Origin: Petrolisthes cinctipes
Lineage: Eukaryota > Arthropoda > Malacostraca > Decapoda > Porcellanidae
Reading direction: 5' to 3'
NCBI GenBank assembly: GCA_033782935.1
Contig: JAWQEG010003784.1
Coordinates: 21,001-85,000 of the forward strand
Length of the DNA stretch: 64,000 bases
Program-made: the position numbers and the translations under genes
The notes under the pieces: model-generated
Database searches by the model: none
Seen by the model: the letters and a program-made list of their open reading frames with translations, nothing else
What the model was told of the DNA's origin: nothing
Part shown: positions 31,508 to 42,904 of the stretch, in pieces
Layout of the letters: every line of letters starts with the position of its first letter
Numbering within the stretch: position 1 is the stretch's first letter

Positions 31508-31664
31508 TTAAGGGGGTAATAATACACTTTAGGTATACTAGAGTGCTTTGATTTCTCCAGTGTATGCCAGGAAACAGGACCAGACTAACATAAATAATGG
31601 TGGCCTGTTGTTGTTGCTTAGAATACTCTGAAAGACTAAGTTGTTCGAGATTTAACACTCCATT
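31508..31664. mobile_element. TTAA-ended MITE, degenerate
   Basis: Begins TTAAGGGGGTAATAATACAC and shares TATGCCAGGAAACAG and GTGGCCTGTTG with the copy at 31802. The right end is decayed. Confidence 0.65.
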
Positions 31665-31801
31665 AATATTTTACAGTGGTGGTTTGCAATGCATTCTAAG
31701 CCACAATGCTACTACTTAGCAATCTTGTCAGTATTTAATATAAACCCAGTGGGAAGTAAATATTTCACCATCCGGAATAAAAACTAATCAACTGAATTGC
31801 G

Positions 31802-31962
31802 TTAAGGGGAAGATATATTTTAGATACATTGGAGTCCCTTGATTCCTCCAAAGTATGCCAGGAAACAGTACCAAGTTAACAAAAATAATAGTGGCCTGTT
31901 GCTTGGAGTAGTCTGGAGGAATCATTTATTCCAGATTTACCAACACTGTATCTCCCCCTTAA
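31802..31962. mobile_element. TTAA-ended MITE, clear copy
   Basis: 161 bp. The ends TTAAGGGGAAGATA and TATCTCCCCCTTAA are complementary, and TTAA at both tips is the probable target. The core includes GATTCCTCCAAAGTATGCCA. TTAA targets are typical of piggyBac and Kolobok groups; the class is not proven. Confidence 0.8.
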
Positions 31963-32065
31963 CCATGAACCAATATGTCAGTTGAACACTTTTTATTGGC
32001 CATCACAAAATTTAATGTTTCCTTTAGATAACTCCCCAGCCACCCACTCACCCATGAAGTCTCCT

Positions 32066-32307
32066 GGGCCGGTGTTCACAAAAGCAAAGTTCACGCTTAA
32101 GTAAAAATTTTGTTTGTAAGCTTTCATTCACGGCAAGGACTGGGACACGGAACTGCTTCGAAATCATAACATAAGCTCATACTAATTGAATAAATAGAAT
32201 AACAAACCATTCACTGCTTTGAAATGTGCCTGAAACAGTTTGGTGAGGTCAGTAATGCAAATATACAAATACATCCAAACTTTAAAATGTTTTGTGAATA
32301 CCGGCCC
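32066..32307. mobile_element. GGGCCGG-ended Harbinger-type MITE
   Basis: 242 bp from GGGCCGGTGTTCACAAAA to TTTTGTGAATACCGGCCC. Flanked by CT/AG bases, giving CWG-like trinucleotides. No ORF. The termini resemble the two Harbinger elements in this window. Confidence 0.8.
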
Positions 32308-32360
32308 AGGCATATAAGTCTATTTACGTGATAAAAACCATATAAATACAGTACTTTAAA

Positions 32361-32530
32361 CTGGCTGAGAGAAATCTACACTGAATTAGATGAGAGCAAC
32401 TAGCTTTTTACTACAATGAATCTACACTGAATTTATAGAGAGAGAGGCAGTTGGATTTTCACTACAATGAATCTACACTGAATTTATAGAGAGAGAGGCA
32501 GTTGGAAATTTACTACCATAAATCTACACT
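32361..32530. repeat. ~58-bp tandem repeat, 3 copies
   Basis: Units start AATCTACACTGAATTTATAG. The first copy is the most diverged. Confidence 0.85.
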
Positions 32531-32909
32531 GAATATATGGATACAGCAAGTTAAGTAAAATGTTCTCTCAACACATAATTATTGTTGTCTGGTTATGAGT
32601 GTTAATAATAAGGACTTACTGTGACTCACTGAATGGTATAGGGGATGATATAAAGTGACCATCTCCAAACCCATTACAGTGAAGTGATATCAACTGAAGA
32701 AGTACAGGAATTTTTATACAGGCTATATTATTCGGGAAGTACAGCATGATAAGATCTACCAAGTGACTCAGTGATTGCAAAACAACAAACTTGATAATAA
32801 TGTTGTATTGCAGTTATGTAGTCTTTCATCTTCTTTATGTTGTAGGGTCTGGAAAACAACAGCGTGTATACGAATTCTTGTAGCCAATAGTACAAACTCT
32901 TAGGATGAG

Positions 32910-33085
32910 AGGGTAAAGGGATGGGTTGGATTCACTCTTTGGTATATTGGATCGCTACTGATTCCTCCATACTATGCCAGGAAATGAATCACCTCAATGT
33001 TACTATAAGGGGATCCATTGTTTTGTGTCATGGCTGGAAGATTCATTAGCCCTCCAATTTACCATCAAGAATATCTCCCCTTAAT
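32910..33085. mobile_element. TTAA-ended MITE, degenerate copy
   Basis: Shares GATTCCTCCATACTATGCCA and ends AATATCTCCCCTTAA. The left end is poorly kept. Confidence 0.6.
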
Positions 33086-33089
33086 TAAA

Positions 33090-33290
33090 GACATGGCTGG
33101 GTCAGAAACACAACAAACTGTGTTTTGTAATGATGGTAATATTAAACTATTTCTTTGAGGAAAAGGCTCTTGGTTACTCGTTCAGTCGGTGTTATTTTGC
33201 TCTACAAACTGAGTGACAAAGAGCTTTACCCTTGAAGAAGTGGTTTAATAATACAACCCATTAGTGTTACCAAATGCACTATGAAGCATT
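33090..33290. other. No recognisable feature
   Basis: No repeat or coding signal. Confidence 0.35.
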
Positions 33291-33292
33291 GG

Positions 33293-33415
33293 GGTGTATG
33301 CAAGAACATCTGTAGTGTCGATGATGGCGTGGTACCGATACGATGGCTCAGTTGTAAGGAGTCGCCATACTTGTACCACGTCATAGTATGCATCAGGAAT
33401 GTTTTTGAATATGGA
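33293..33415. mobile_element. GGTACC-centred fold-back MITE, old copy
   Basis: Inverted arms: ATGCAAGAACATCTGTAGTG, GGCGTGGTACCGATACG, then GTACCACGTCATAGTATGCA and GAATATGGACC. Related to 37570-37705, 45230-45363 and the 81-bp array. Confidence 0.7.
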
Positions 33416-33419
33416 CCAC

Positions 33420-34008
33420 TGAAATACTAGTTTGACATGAATTGAATAAGGCAGGCAGTTATCAACAATATTCCTACTTTAAACAATTGTTGGATGATTT
33501 TACACACATACAACTGCATAATTAATGGGGGTAGTATGTACAATACTTAAAAAAAGTATCAGCACTCAGAGGGTAGATAGTTTCGAAAACGTCAGTTGGG
33601 AGTCTCTCGGGCGTGTTTCAGATCATATCGCTGATTTTTCAAATTGTTTGTTGGTGTCAAACGACTAAGGAAAACAAAAATAATTCGTATTCATTTTGGG
33701 GTACTTTGGGGTTCTACATAAAGTATTAAATTATGTATGAAGAATATTGATATGTATAAACTTAAAGAGTAATGTTATGAAAACAAAAAGAAAAATGTTA
33801 TATGATTGTTGGTGTATTTCACAGTATTATTTTTTCGTGTTTTGTTTTCTGTTAATATGTTGCAGGCAGTGATTCATTGCCAAGTTAACCTGAGGGTGTT
33901 TGAGGTGGGGGACGGGAGAAGTAAGCCTGCAGTCACAGAAGGAGGAGTCAGCCCCACTTTGTCTGTGCCAGAGTTGAGAGTTGTGTGGTGACCAGAGACC
34001 CTGGACAT
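33420..34008. other. Stretch without a supported gene
   Basis: An acceptor-like TTTTCTGTTAATATGTTGCAG at 33845-33865 precedes a 42-codon open frame ending at 33991, but no family is recognised and no other exons are found. Confidence 0.3.
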
Positions 34009-34010
34009 AT

Positions 34011-34262
34011 TGAGGCGTCTATTTGCATAATGGGATAAACACCACCTCTGGTGAAATTGAGTTAGCACTGTCTTCCCCCCCTAGTAAACATCTACAATTT
34101 ACTTGGTGAAGTCCATATCCACTTTTGGAGTTTTTAATAAGGCTTAAAATGAAGTATAAATAGAGAGACTATAACCTTTTGTGCACAGATGTTAAACTTT
34201 AAACCCATTTTTCTTAAAACTTGAGTTGTGTCGCTTATCTCGTTATGCAAATAGATGCTTCA
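34011..34262. mobile_element. TGAGGCG-ended MITE
   Basis: 252 bp. Left end TGAGGCGTCTATTTGCATAA; the right end is its complement (CGTTATGCAAATAGATGCTTCA). TAT flanks both sides. A second copy is a right-arm-only insertion at 56155-56405. Confidence 0.88.
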
Positions 34263-34379
34263 TATTTTGTGTGTTAGCCAGAGATCCTGGAAGTGTTACA
34301 GTACGGAGTGTGTCAAAACCCACTTGTAAATAGTGTAAATATATGTACATTTTGGGTTCACCGTGTTTATCGTATCCTT

Positions 34380-34505
34380 TGTACTATCCATCCCCTGACA
34401 GTTGGGAGAGAAAAAAAAAAATAAATAAATAAAAAAAAAAAAAAAAAAAGGTCGACCATAATAGGTTCTCTCCTTAAGGGGGTAATACACACCTCTGACA
34501 ATATT
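34380..34505. repeat. A-rich tract
   Basis: An (A)n/(AAAT)n run at 34411-34449. Confidence 0.8.
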
Positions 34506-34507
34506 AT

Positions 34508-34977
34508 GAATTAAAGGGGGTGCATGAGTAGGGGGACAGGCTTGGGGGTGGGGGGGGTACTGGGGGGGTGGTGCGGGAATAGGAGGACTGGGGGGGTGCA
34601 GGAGTATGGGACAGGGTTGGGGGTGGGTGGGTACTGGGGGGGTGGTGCGGGAATAGGGGGACTGGGGGGGGTGCGGAATAGGGGGACTGGGGGTTGCGGG
34701 AATAGGGGGACAGGCTTGGGGGTGGATAGAAAGCCTGTAACCTATTCCCGCTTGGGGGGGGGGAGTTAAGGTTCTTTTTGGGGGGTGCGGGAGTAGGGGG
34801 ACAGGCTTGGGGGGGGTACTGGGGGGGTGGTGCGGGAATAAGGGGACAGGCTTGGGGGGTGCCTGAATAGGGGACAGGCTTTCTACCCACCCCAAGCCTG
34901 CCTGTCCCCCTATTCCCGCACCCCCCAGTCCCCCCACCCCCCAAAGTTTGTCCCCTACTCCGGCACCCCCTTAAAGA
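34508..34977. repeat. G-rich/C-rich fold-back minisatellite with TTAA ends
   Basis: Begins TTAAAGGGGGTGCATGAGTA and ends CTCCGGCACCCCCTTAAA, so the outer ends are inverted. The interior is an array of GGTGCGGGAATAGGGGGACA units closely related to the tropomodulin-region arrays. Confidence 0.85.
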
Positions 34978-35113
34978 TAAAACCTGTCATGGACATTTGC
35001 CTCCGACTGTACATAAATGCTCTCCATAACAGTAATGCCTTTTATTACACTGTTATTGTTGTTGTTATGTATTAGTAGTGTACTGTTTGTAATGAACCCC
35101 TATTTTTAAAGCG

Positions 35114-35117
<4 letters not shown>

Positions 35118-35171
<54 letters not shown>

Positions 35172-35261
35172 AGAGAGAGATAGGAGAGGTATTTGAAGAT
35201 AGGATGACGAGAGAGAGAGAGAGAGAGAGAGAGAGGTAGGAGAGGCATTTGAAGATAGGAT

Positions 35262-35343
<82 letters not shown>

Positions 35344-35396
35344 GAAGATAGGATGACGAGAGAGAGAGAGAGAGAGAGACAGAGAGAGACAGAGAC

Positions 35397-35427
<31 letters not shown>

Positions 35428-35486
35428 CAGAAACAGAGAGAGACAGAGAGACAGAGAGACAGAGACAGAGAGACAGAGACAGAGAC

Positions 35487-35517
<31 letters not shown>

Positions 35518-35544
35518 CAGAGACAGAGAGACAGAGACAGAGAC

Positions 35545-35577
<33 letters not shown>

Positions 35578-35596
35578 CAGAGACAGAGACAGAGAG
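35118..35596. repeat. Long (GA)n / (GACAGA)n microsatellite
   Basis: About 480 bp of GA repeats with GACAGA variants. The non-repeat segment TATTTGAAGATAGGATGACG occurs three times within it. Ser/Leu- and Arg/Glu-rich frames are artefacts. Confidence 0.97.
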
Positions 35597-35669
35597 GATT
35601 TTATAATACTATAATGTTGGTTCATTGGTGAGTTGGTATCATCACTGTGGTTAAGTAGTTGCTATTGTT

Positions 35670-35705
35670 GTTGCTGTTGATGTTGTTGTTGTTGTTGTTG
35701 TTGTT
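35670..35705. repeat. (GTT)n microsatellite
   Basis: A run of TTG units. Adjacent sequence does not show the LINE 3' end seen elsewhere with such tails. Confidence 0.85.
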
Positions 35706-35825
35706 GGTGCGTACATCAAGCACTTCCTGTATACCTTTACGGAAGCACAGGAAGTTGTAGTTTATCAGGCCTGTGGAACGGGGAGAAGTTAATATTGGAC
35801 CACCACATTGAAGTAAGAAATATTG

Positions 35826-35861
<36 letters not shown>

Positions 35862-36520
35862 GTGAAACGTTAAAATTTGAGAACCGAAATTGAAGTACGT
35901 TATATTAAAATATAAATAAATGAATAAAGATGGGGAGAAGTTAAAATTTGACGACCGAAATTGAAGGACGGTATATTAAAAAATAAATTAATAAAAATGG
36001 TGAGAAGTTAAATATTTGACAACTGAAATTGAAGTATGGTATATTGAAATATAAATAAATGAATAAAGATGGGGAGAAGTTAAAATTTGACGACCGAAAT
36101 TGAAGTACGAAAAAAAAAAAAAAAAAAAAAAATAGATGAAGTTAAAATTTGACAACCAAAATTTTTCTATGGAATAAATAAAAAAATAATAGATAAATAA
36201 ATAAATTAAGATGGAGAGAAGTTAAAATTGGACAACCGAAATTGAAGTACAGAATAGAATTAAAAAAAAAAATAATAATAATAATAATAAATAATAATAA
36301 ATAAAAATTGTGAGAAGTTATATATTTGACAACTGAAATTGAAGTATGGTATATTAAAAAAATAAATAAATTAATAAAGATGGAGAGAAGTTAAAATTTG
36401 AGAACTGAAATTGAAGTATGGTATATTAAAAAAATAAATAAATTAATAAAGATGGGTAGAAGTTAAAATTTGACAACCAAAATTGAAGTAAGGAATAATA
36501 ATAAAAAAAAAAAAATACTG
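35826..36520. repeat. Poly(A) plus ~60-125 bp A-rich tandem array
   Basis: (A)33 at 35826-35858, then about eight diverged units with the core GAAGTTAAAATTTGACAACC. They alternate with (A)n and (AAT)n runs. Confidence 0.85.
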
Positions 36521-36896
36521 TAGATAAATTATTAAATAGTTTCATAGTGGAGTCATCAAATTCATCCAATAATTCACTCAGGAGTCATTTACACAGTTCA
36601 GTTTCTTTCGTTAGAGTGCTTACAAACCCAAACAAACCACAGTGGAATGGGCACTATAAATAATATGGAAGGAAGGTTTGATACTCACCCTGCTTGTCAA
36701 AATTATCTTCCTTCAGTATACATACCAGGGCGAGGAACCGACTCACTTCCCTAAGGTAGAGAACAGTAGCATTGTTTAATTTGATGATACTGGAACTCCC
36801 CTTGTCAAATGGGACCTGTATACCATCGCCCTTCCTGTCATAAATACACACATATATCAGTGTAATATAATTGTTGGGTTGTATGTAAGAATGTAA

Positions 36897-36955
36897 TTGT
36901 CAAATGGGACCTGTATGCCATCGCCCTTCCTGTCATAAATACACACATATATCAG
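36897..36955 (-). pseudogene. Duplicated start of RagC/D exon 36689-36834
   Basis: Repeats the acceptor region and the first ~27 coding bases (GTCAAATGGGACCTGTATGC on the plus strand). It lies just upstream of the real exon and carries a second TATGACAG acceptor. Confidence 0.85.
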
Positions 36956-37215
36956 TCTAATAAAATGATAGGTTGTATGTAAGAATGTATAGTAATTGGT
37001 GTTGAGTATGGTGTAATAAAATGATGGGTTGTATGTAAGAATGTATAGTAATTGGTGTTGAGTATGGTGTAATAAAATGATGGGTTGTATGTAAGAATGT
37101 ATAGTAATTGGTGTTGAGTATGGTGTAATAAAATGATGGGTTGTATGTAAGAATGTATAGTAATTGGTGTTGAGTATGGTGTAATAAAATGATGGGTTGT
37201 ATGTAAGAATGTAAT
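36956..37215. repeat. ~58-bp tandem array, ~4.5 copies
   Basis: Units contain GATGGGTTGTATGTAAGAAT and GTAATTGGTGTTGAGTATGG. The array grows out of the intron sequence next to the duplicated exon start (the motif also stands at 36870-36895). Confidence 0.93.
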
Positions 37216-37569
37216 GTTCTTATATACAATCCGATGACACACGCTACCACTACAAATTAATCTTGTGGGGAGAGTCCAAACTATTCTGGGCAACGGGTCA
37301 CCATTATTTTTGTTCATCTGGTCCTGTTTTCATCCCCTATTTTGTATTAGTTCAGCTAAGTATAAACACATTATTATACAGCCAAAATAATGCTATCCTG
37401 TTGCCTGGAATTATAGTTTGGAGGAATCATTTGCTCCAGATTTATTTACTGTTTCCCAAGTACAGACGGCAAAAAGAATATTGGAACCTTCCTAAGGATA
37501 ATTTGATTTAATTTCCATGTAAGGTTGGTTCCTGTACTTTTTTGTTGACTGTACAAGAAAGGTCTAACA

Positions 37570-37705
37570 CTGGGTCGTATGCAAGGACATCCATGGTATA
37601 TACGATGGCCACGGTGGCTCTGTTGTTTTGTCTATGGAGCCTTCGTATCGGTACCACACCATCGTATACAGTACACCGTGAATATTCTTGCATACCACCC
37701 ATTAT
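37570..37705. mobile_element. GGTACC-centred fold-back MITE
   Basis: Inverted arms: GTATGCAAGGACATCCATGG ... CGATGG and GGTACCACACCATCGTATAC ... CTTGCATAC. Confidence 0.75.
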
Positions 37706-37754
37706 CTGACACACACATAGGCCTTACAACACAAAAATATATGGTATTCATAAT

Positions 37755-38100
37755 TCTTATTTAACTTACAATATAAAGATACTGTATACATAACTCTGAG
37801 ATACTCTATACAGAATTCCGACTTAATTTACAATATAAAGATACTGTATTCATAATTCTTACTTAACTTACAATATAAAGATACTGTATATATTTATTCT
37901 GACTTAATTTATAACATATAAAGATACTGTATATAAAATTCTAACCTAACTTACAATATAAAGATACTGTATACATAATTCTGAGATACGGTACAGTATA
38001 CATAATTCTGACTTAACATACACATAATTCTGACTTAACTTACAATATAAAGATACTGTATACATAATTCTAACTTAACTTACACTAAAAAATACTGTAT
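37755..38100. repeat. ~44-bp tandem array in RagC/D intron
   Basis: About eight imperfect units of CTTACAATATAAAGATACTG plus TATACATAATTCTGACTTAA. Confidence 0.9.
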
Positions 38101-38904
38101 ACATAAAACTTGTGCCTTACGTACCCATATATGTCCGAGATATCAATGACAACATTAATCATCTTGCAACACAACTCATAGCTTTGCATGTCTACGGGTG
38201 AGGAGTCGGTGGCAATGTAGATCTTGGATAAAACATCAAACAGGAACGCCTTCTCTATACACGAGTTCTGGAAAAAACAACAAAATCCTTCACTGTAACA
38301 ACCATTTTTTTTTTTTTATTATTATTATTAGAGTGAATTTTACATATATATAAGAATGAATTTTGTGGAGTTTGCAAAATGTTTTATATGCACTTGTGTC
38401 TGTTTTCTTATTCTTCAAATAGTTACAAATAGAATTTAATCAAACTTTACAGGATGATTGGGCATTATGAAAACAAAAAGTGATTATAACTTTTCATGGA
38501 TCTAGGTCATAAAATACAAAATACAATTAATATTTAACTGGTGAGAACGAGAGTGAAGTATGGGATGGGTTTGTCTGTAGAGTTTCTGTGGCGTTTGTAA
38601 GAGTCCACACTTCATTGACTGCCCTTCCTATTTCATTTGCAATTGGAAGTTTGACAAATGAGAAGTTGCAATGTAAAAGGCCCTAACCAAAAAATGGGTT
38701 AAAGTAGAGGAATAGTTTAAATACCTAATTAAGATATACCATTTGAACATTTTGGAAGAGAGGATAATATGATATTTTAGTACATATATTATTATTTTTT
38801 TTTTTTAATCATCAGAGGGTAACTCAAATATGGCTGATTTGTGGGTTACACCATTTTACTCCTCAGCTCCTCAAATGTGATAAGGAATTATTGTCCACAA
38901 CTGT

Positions 38905-39386
38905 CCGGGATGCAACACAGCACCCCATTCTATTAAACACATTATTAAAGACTGCAACACACACAAACACACTCACCAACAACACAACACAGCACCCCAT
39001 TCTATTAAACACATTATTGAAGACTGCAACACACACAAACACACTCACCAACAACACAACACAGCACCCCATTCTATTAAACACATTATTGAAGACTGCA
39101 ACACACACAAACACACTCACCAACAACACAACACAGCACCCCATTCTATTAAACACATTATTGAAGACTGCAACACACACAACCACACTCACCAACAACA
39201 CAACACAACACCCCATTCTATTAAACACATTATGGAAGACTGCAACGCACACAACCACACTCACCAACAACACAACATACACTCTCTGAGGGCACTGTGA
39301 GAAAGCCCGGTTCAGGCCATGACCTTCCTCAGGAGCTCGGGGCTGCTCGGCCAGACACCTTGAGGAACTTCAACAACAACAACAAA
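38905..39386 (+). mobile_element. LINE 3' fragment with expanded zinc-knuckle repeat (left arm)
   Basis: Plus-strand fragment ending GAGGAACTTCAACAACAAC. Five ~63-bp repeats encode TPHSIKHIIEDCNTHT-like codons. Mirrored at 63240-63720. Confidence 0.88.
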
Positions 39387-40156
39387 TATAAACTCACAGA
39401 TATGAAGATATTTAATAGGTTTTCAAGTGTGGGCAGCTGAGGTATCAATTTCTGGACAACTTTACTGAAGGCCTCAAATATACTGTGGTCATTGATGGAT
39501 GTTAAGTAGAAGCTGAGGTGGATTTGTTCCATACCTGAAATATAAACAAATTATTATTGGCTAAATGAATAATTATGGAAGGACAACAATTTTGGCTACA
39601 GCATACTGGAACCAGACTCTTATAATTATGACTGGAGGTACAGCCGAGCCCGAAAATTCGCGACCACGTACTTAGATGTTTATGTCATCTGAGCTGGTAA
39701 CACTGTGTGGGGAAGGTGTCATTGTAGGTGAAAGATTGTATCATGTCCCTCTACTATGTTCCACCTACTCTGATTCCTCCCCAAATATATATTACCAGCT
39801 CAAATGGCATAAATATCTAAGTACGTGGTCGCGAATTTTCGGGCTCGGCTGTACAGTCGGCGGCAAAAGTCGTATCGCCTCACTCATCACGTCTTCAAAG
39901 ATAACATAAAGGTTAATCATCGAATAAACACATTCCTTACCTGAATTACTAAGTTTATCATTGGCACGTTGGTGAATGTCTCGTTGTGTTTCAAACTTGA
40001 TGTCATCAGAGAGGCCGTCCACTTTGTGTATAAAAACTTCAAACTTGAGGTGTGGGTTGACTTTGTGTGCTCTTAGAACTGTCTGGTGGAGTCTGTTCAG
40101 TGCTTCCATGTAGTCAACCTGATATACAATACAAACTATAGTACCGAGATCTCATG

Positions 40157-40370
40157 TACAGTCACAATGAAATAACCGACGACATTTTCCTTCCATCGTT
40201 GTAAATATCTTGGTAATAAAGAACAACTCGTGTATGATTTTGCTGCACCTCATAATAATAATTGAGGGGGTTGAGTTGACATAAGGTGTTGTATGATTGT
40301 ATTTTGATATGATACTGATCTATTTGCACGATGGAAGGAAAGTGTCGGTGGTTATTTGATTGTGACTGTA
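40157..40370. mobile_element. TA-flanked MITE (ACAGTCACAATC type) in RagC/D intron
   Basis: Complementary ends and TA tips. Uninterrupted here; the right-arm copy was later split by element X. Confidence 0.9.
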
Positions 40371-40468
40371 CAAACTCAAACAACCATATCTTACTCCATA
40401 CTATAAGATACAATGTTAATGAATATGAAAGTGTACCTAACTATTCTTTATAGAGATGGATTGTAATG

Positions 40469-40850
40469 TACAGTCTGTTAATGTTCTAGATACCCCACCC
40501 TCGCTCAGGGACTCGCAGTTTTATCTGGTAACACTTTGAGTAGTAGGCAGGGGTATTTTACAGTGATCTGATCAGATATCGGCTGTATAAATTTCAGGGT
40601 ATATATTAAACAAGGATAAGGATGCATATCTATATTATTGATGTAGTACACACTGCCATATGAGATAATAAAATGTAATCAAAGGTTCTTCGATAGGCGT
40701 AAATACCGAATGAAAAATCAAATTATTGGCAACAAATATATAACGCGGTGTTGCCACAATATAATTTCCTGCCTACTACTCAAAGTGTTACCAGATAAAA
40801 CTGTGAGTCCCTGAGCGAGGGTGAGGTATCTGGAACATTAACAGACTGTA
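40469..40850. mobile_element. TA-flanked MITE with ~100-bp inverted ends
   Basis: Left end TACAGTCTGTTAATGTTC, right end GAACATTAACAGACTGTA, with arms extending through CTCAGGGACTCGCAGTTTTA. Right-arm copy at 57871-58251. Confidence 0.9.
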
Positions 40851-41029
40851 TGTGGTACTAAAGAATGACCACTATTATAGTAGCACTGGATTCCTTTACT
40901 TGTGTCAGTTACAACTTGAAAGTTATGAATGGATGGTTTGTGTCCATCCACACCTTCATTACCTTATCAACTCTAATGCTTTAACAACTCTGGAACATTC
41001 TACTTTTTTTTATATATATATATACTGTA

Positions 41030-41355
41030 TGTTCCAACACTGGACATTGATTTATCAAGCCCGTTACCATGGCCCAGGTCAACTGCTACTCACACACACA
41101 CACACACACGTCACGACTTCCGAACTGGTACCCAGCCACAGAGGGAGGGAAGTGAGGGTAATTCCCAAATACTGCAGTTGTTATGGTACCAGTGAGGGTG
41201 TTTTACGAAGTTTAGTGGCCTTATAGTTAGTGCCTCAAACTCAAATTGGAAGAGTAATTATTCTCAGGTCCTCACCTGAGAGGAATCGATCTTCCGACTT
41301 CTAGGTTATGAGTCCAGAACACTAACCACTCGGCCACACCTGACCTGTGAGTGTC
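41030..41355 (-). mobile_element. tRNA-derived SINE, left-arm copy
   Basis: Minus-strand head (41343-41268) resembles a tRNA, with box A TGGCCGAGTGGTTAG, anticodon loop CTCATAA (CAT) and a box B-like GGAAGATCGATTCC. The body contains a (CA)n tract at 41092-41109. Mirrored at 57362-57720. Confidence 0.65.
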
Positions 41356-41525
41356 TAGGCATTTCAAATGAAAATGGACCTTCTGAACCTTTCATTCTAT
41401 TTCATTTGCAAGGATTTTTAGTGGACTCACCTTCTTCAATATAGAAATAAAAAACTACATATAAAAAATGAATAATGTTCATTGAGCCATTGACAAAGTG
41501 AGTAAATTACCAACCATAATTACAA

Positions 41526-41573
41526 CTCGGCCAGACAGCTTGAGGAACATCAACAACAACAACAACAACAACA
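41526..41573 (+). mobile_element. Very short LINE 3' end next to a RagC/D splice donor
   Basis: Only the terminal CGGCCAGACAGCTTGAGG and (AAC)n tail, ending at the GTGAGT donor of exon 41580-41809. Mirrored at 57152-57197. Confidence 0.8.
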
Positions 41574-41740
41574 ACTCACTTGAGCATCAATAACAAACAC
41601 CAGAGCTCCATGTCCACCAAATATTTTCTCTGAGTCAAAGGATGGTTTTTCAAAGCAGTCAATCTGACCTGGGAAGTCCAAAATCTTGAACTGTACAAAG
41701 GAAGAGTTGGAGATGTTTTCAGACTCTATCTTGTTTGTTG

Positions 41741-41742
41741 AC
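41741..41742 (-). other. 2-bp deletion in left RagC/D exon 2
   Basis: The right copy reads TTTGGAGTCAAC where the left (minus strand) reads TTTGGTCAAC. It lies near an 11-A run but not in it. Confidence 0.85.
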
Positions 41743-41814
41743 CAAAGAAAGTTTTTTTTTTTGTGTCATTTTGTGGAAAACAACTTTTTGTATTGAAGAC
41801 TTGCCACTCCTGTA

Positions 41815-42900
41815 ATAAAGACAGAAATCTCAATAAGACATAATAGTTTCATTCACATGTCCTGATCAACAATAAGGAGAGTAAATGACATTTCATTTTC
41901 ATTGTTCTTATTATGTTTACCTCAAACCTACAAATTATAAATTAATTTGTTTCATACATTGGTTCATGAAGGAGTTTATGGAAGAGTTACATTATAATTG
42001 TTACACACACACCAGAGGTTCATTACAAGTTATTAATGAATTAATGAGTTTTGTATTTGTCTAGGTGTGTTTCCCTCCTTGTTTAGAAAAACCAGGGTCA
42101 TTTTTAAAGTATCACAGAGGTAAATTTTGTTCTTATGGATTTGTAGAGCTTTATTTTACACACCAGAATCTGAAATCTAGAGTCTCTTATGTCCACTGGT
42201 TTGCATATAGCATTGATTTAAAGTACGCATACTTGCATAGCAAGGCTTGCAAGACAGCCTATTCTACCTTAAAAACGATGAAATATGACTAAATAATTTT
42301 TTACAAGGCATAAAAATATATATAATTGCATTATTTACGTATTTCTGAGTAAAAGTGAATAAAATATATATCATATTCACCTGAATGGACATGAAAACAA
42401 CAAAAATACAGTATCTGAGGGTAAAAATACATAACACATGCTCATGTAGTTTTGTGGCGAGCTGTCAAGTTTATATACAGGAGTAGTTTGTGTAAACAAG
42501 GCTGGAAAAATTGATATCTAAGGATGTGGAGCCCAGGAGAGGGAGTAGAGGGGGGTTTGGGTGAGCTGCTATGCTGAGAGACACGAGGCTATTCTGGTCT
42601 CCCCCCACACCCCAGAGGGTCACATGACACCAGTATACACAAAGACTCGTAGCTTCAGCTCAGATAAGATCAGTGGTACCAATAAAGTGGCTAGATACAG
42701 CCCATGCAGTCTTTTATAGCCCGTCATATATATACGTCCATCGGCTTCAAGGTCAAAATTTTTGGTGACGTATTAATACGTCCATCGGCTTTTAAGGGTT
42801 AATAGAACTTGACAAATATTTATAAAAAAATTACAAAGTTCAACACTCCCAAAAAACTAATTCATGCTATTGAAGCAAACAAAGAACTACTGCTAAATAA
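41815..42900. other. RagC/D intron, no further gene
   Basis: Contains a 75-codon open frame (42065-42292) conserved in the right arm only because the arm is duplicated; no motif. Near 42725-42795 a CGTCCATCGGCTT motif is repeated. Confidence 0.5.
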
Positions 42901-42904
42901 ACTA

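Noticed and set aside
33806..33991. Possible terminal exon after an acceptor-like tract (VNLRVFEVGDGR)
   Set aside because: A weak resemblance to the RagC end (EVFEV) is on the wrong strand for the left gene copy and too short to support.
35065..35631. Ser/Leu- and Arg/Glu-rich frames
   Set aside because: Translations of the GA microsatellite.
30925..36600. Search for the last RagC/D exon (IDYNFHCF-like block) downstream of 36689
   Set aside because: No matching segment found on the minus strand; it may lie outside the window or be lost.
42065..42292. 75-codon frame, identical in the right arm at 56432-56659
   Set aside because: Conservation is due to the inverted duplication; intronic and without motif or splice support.
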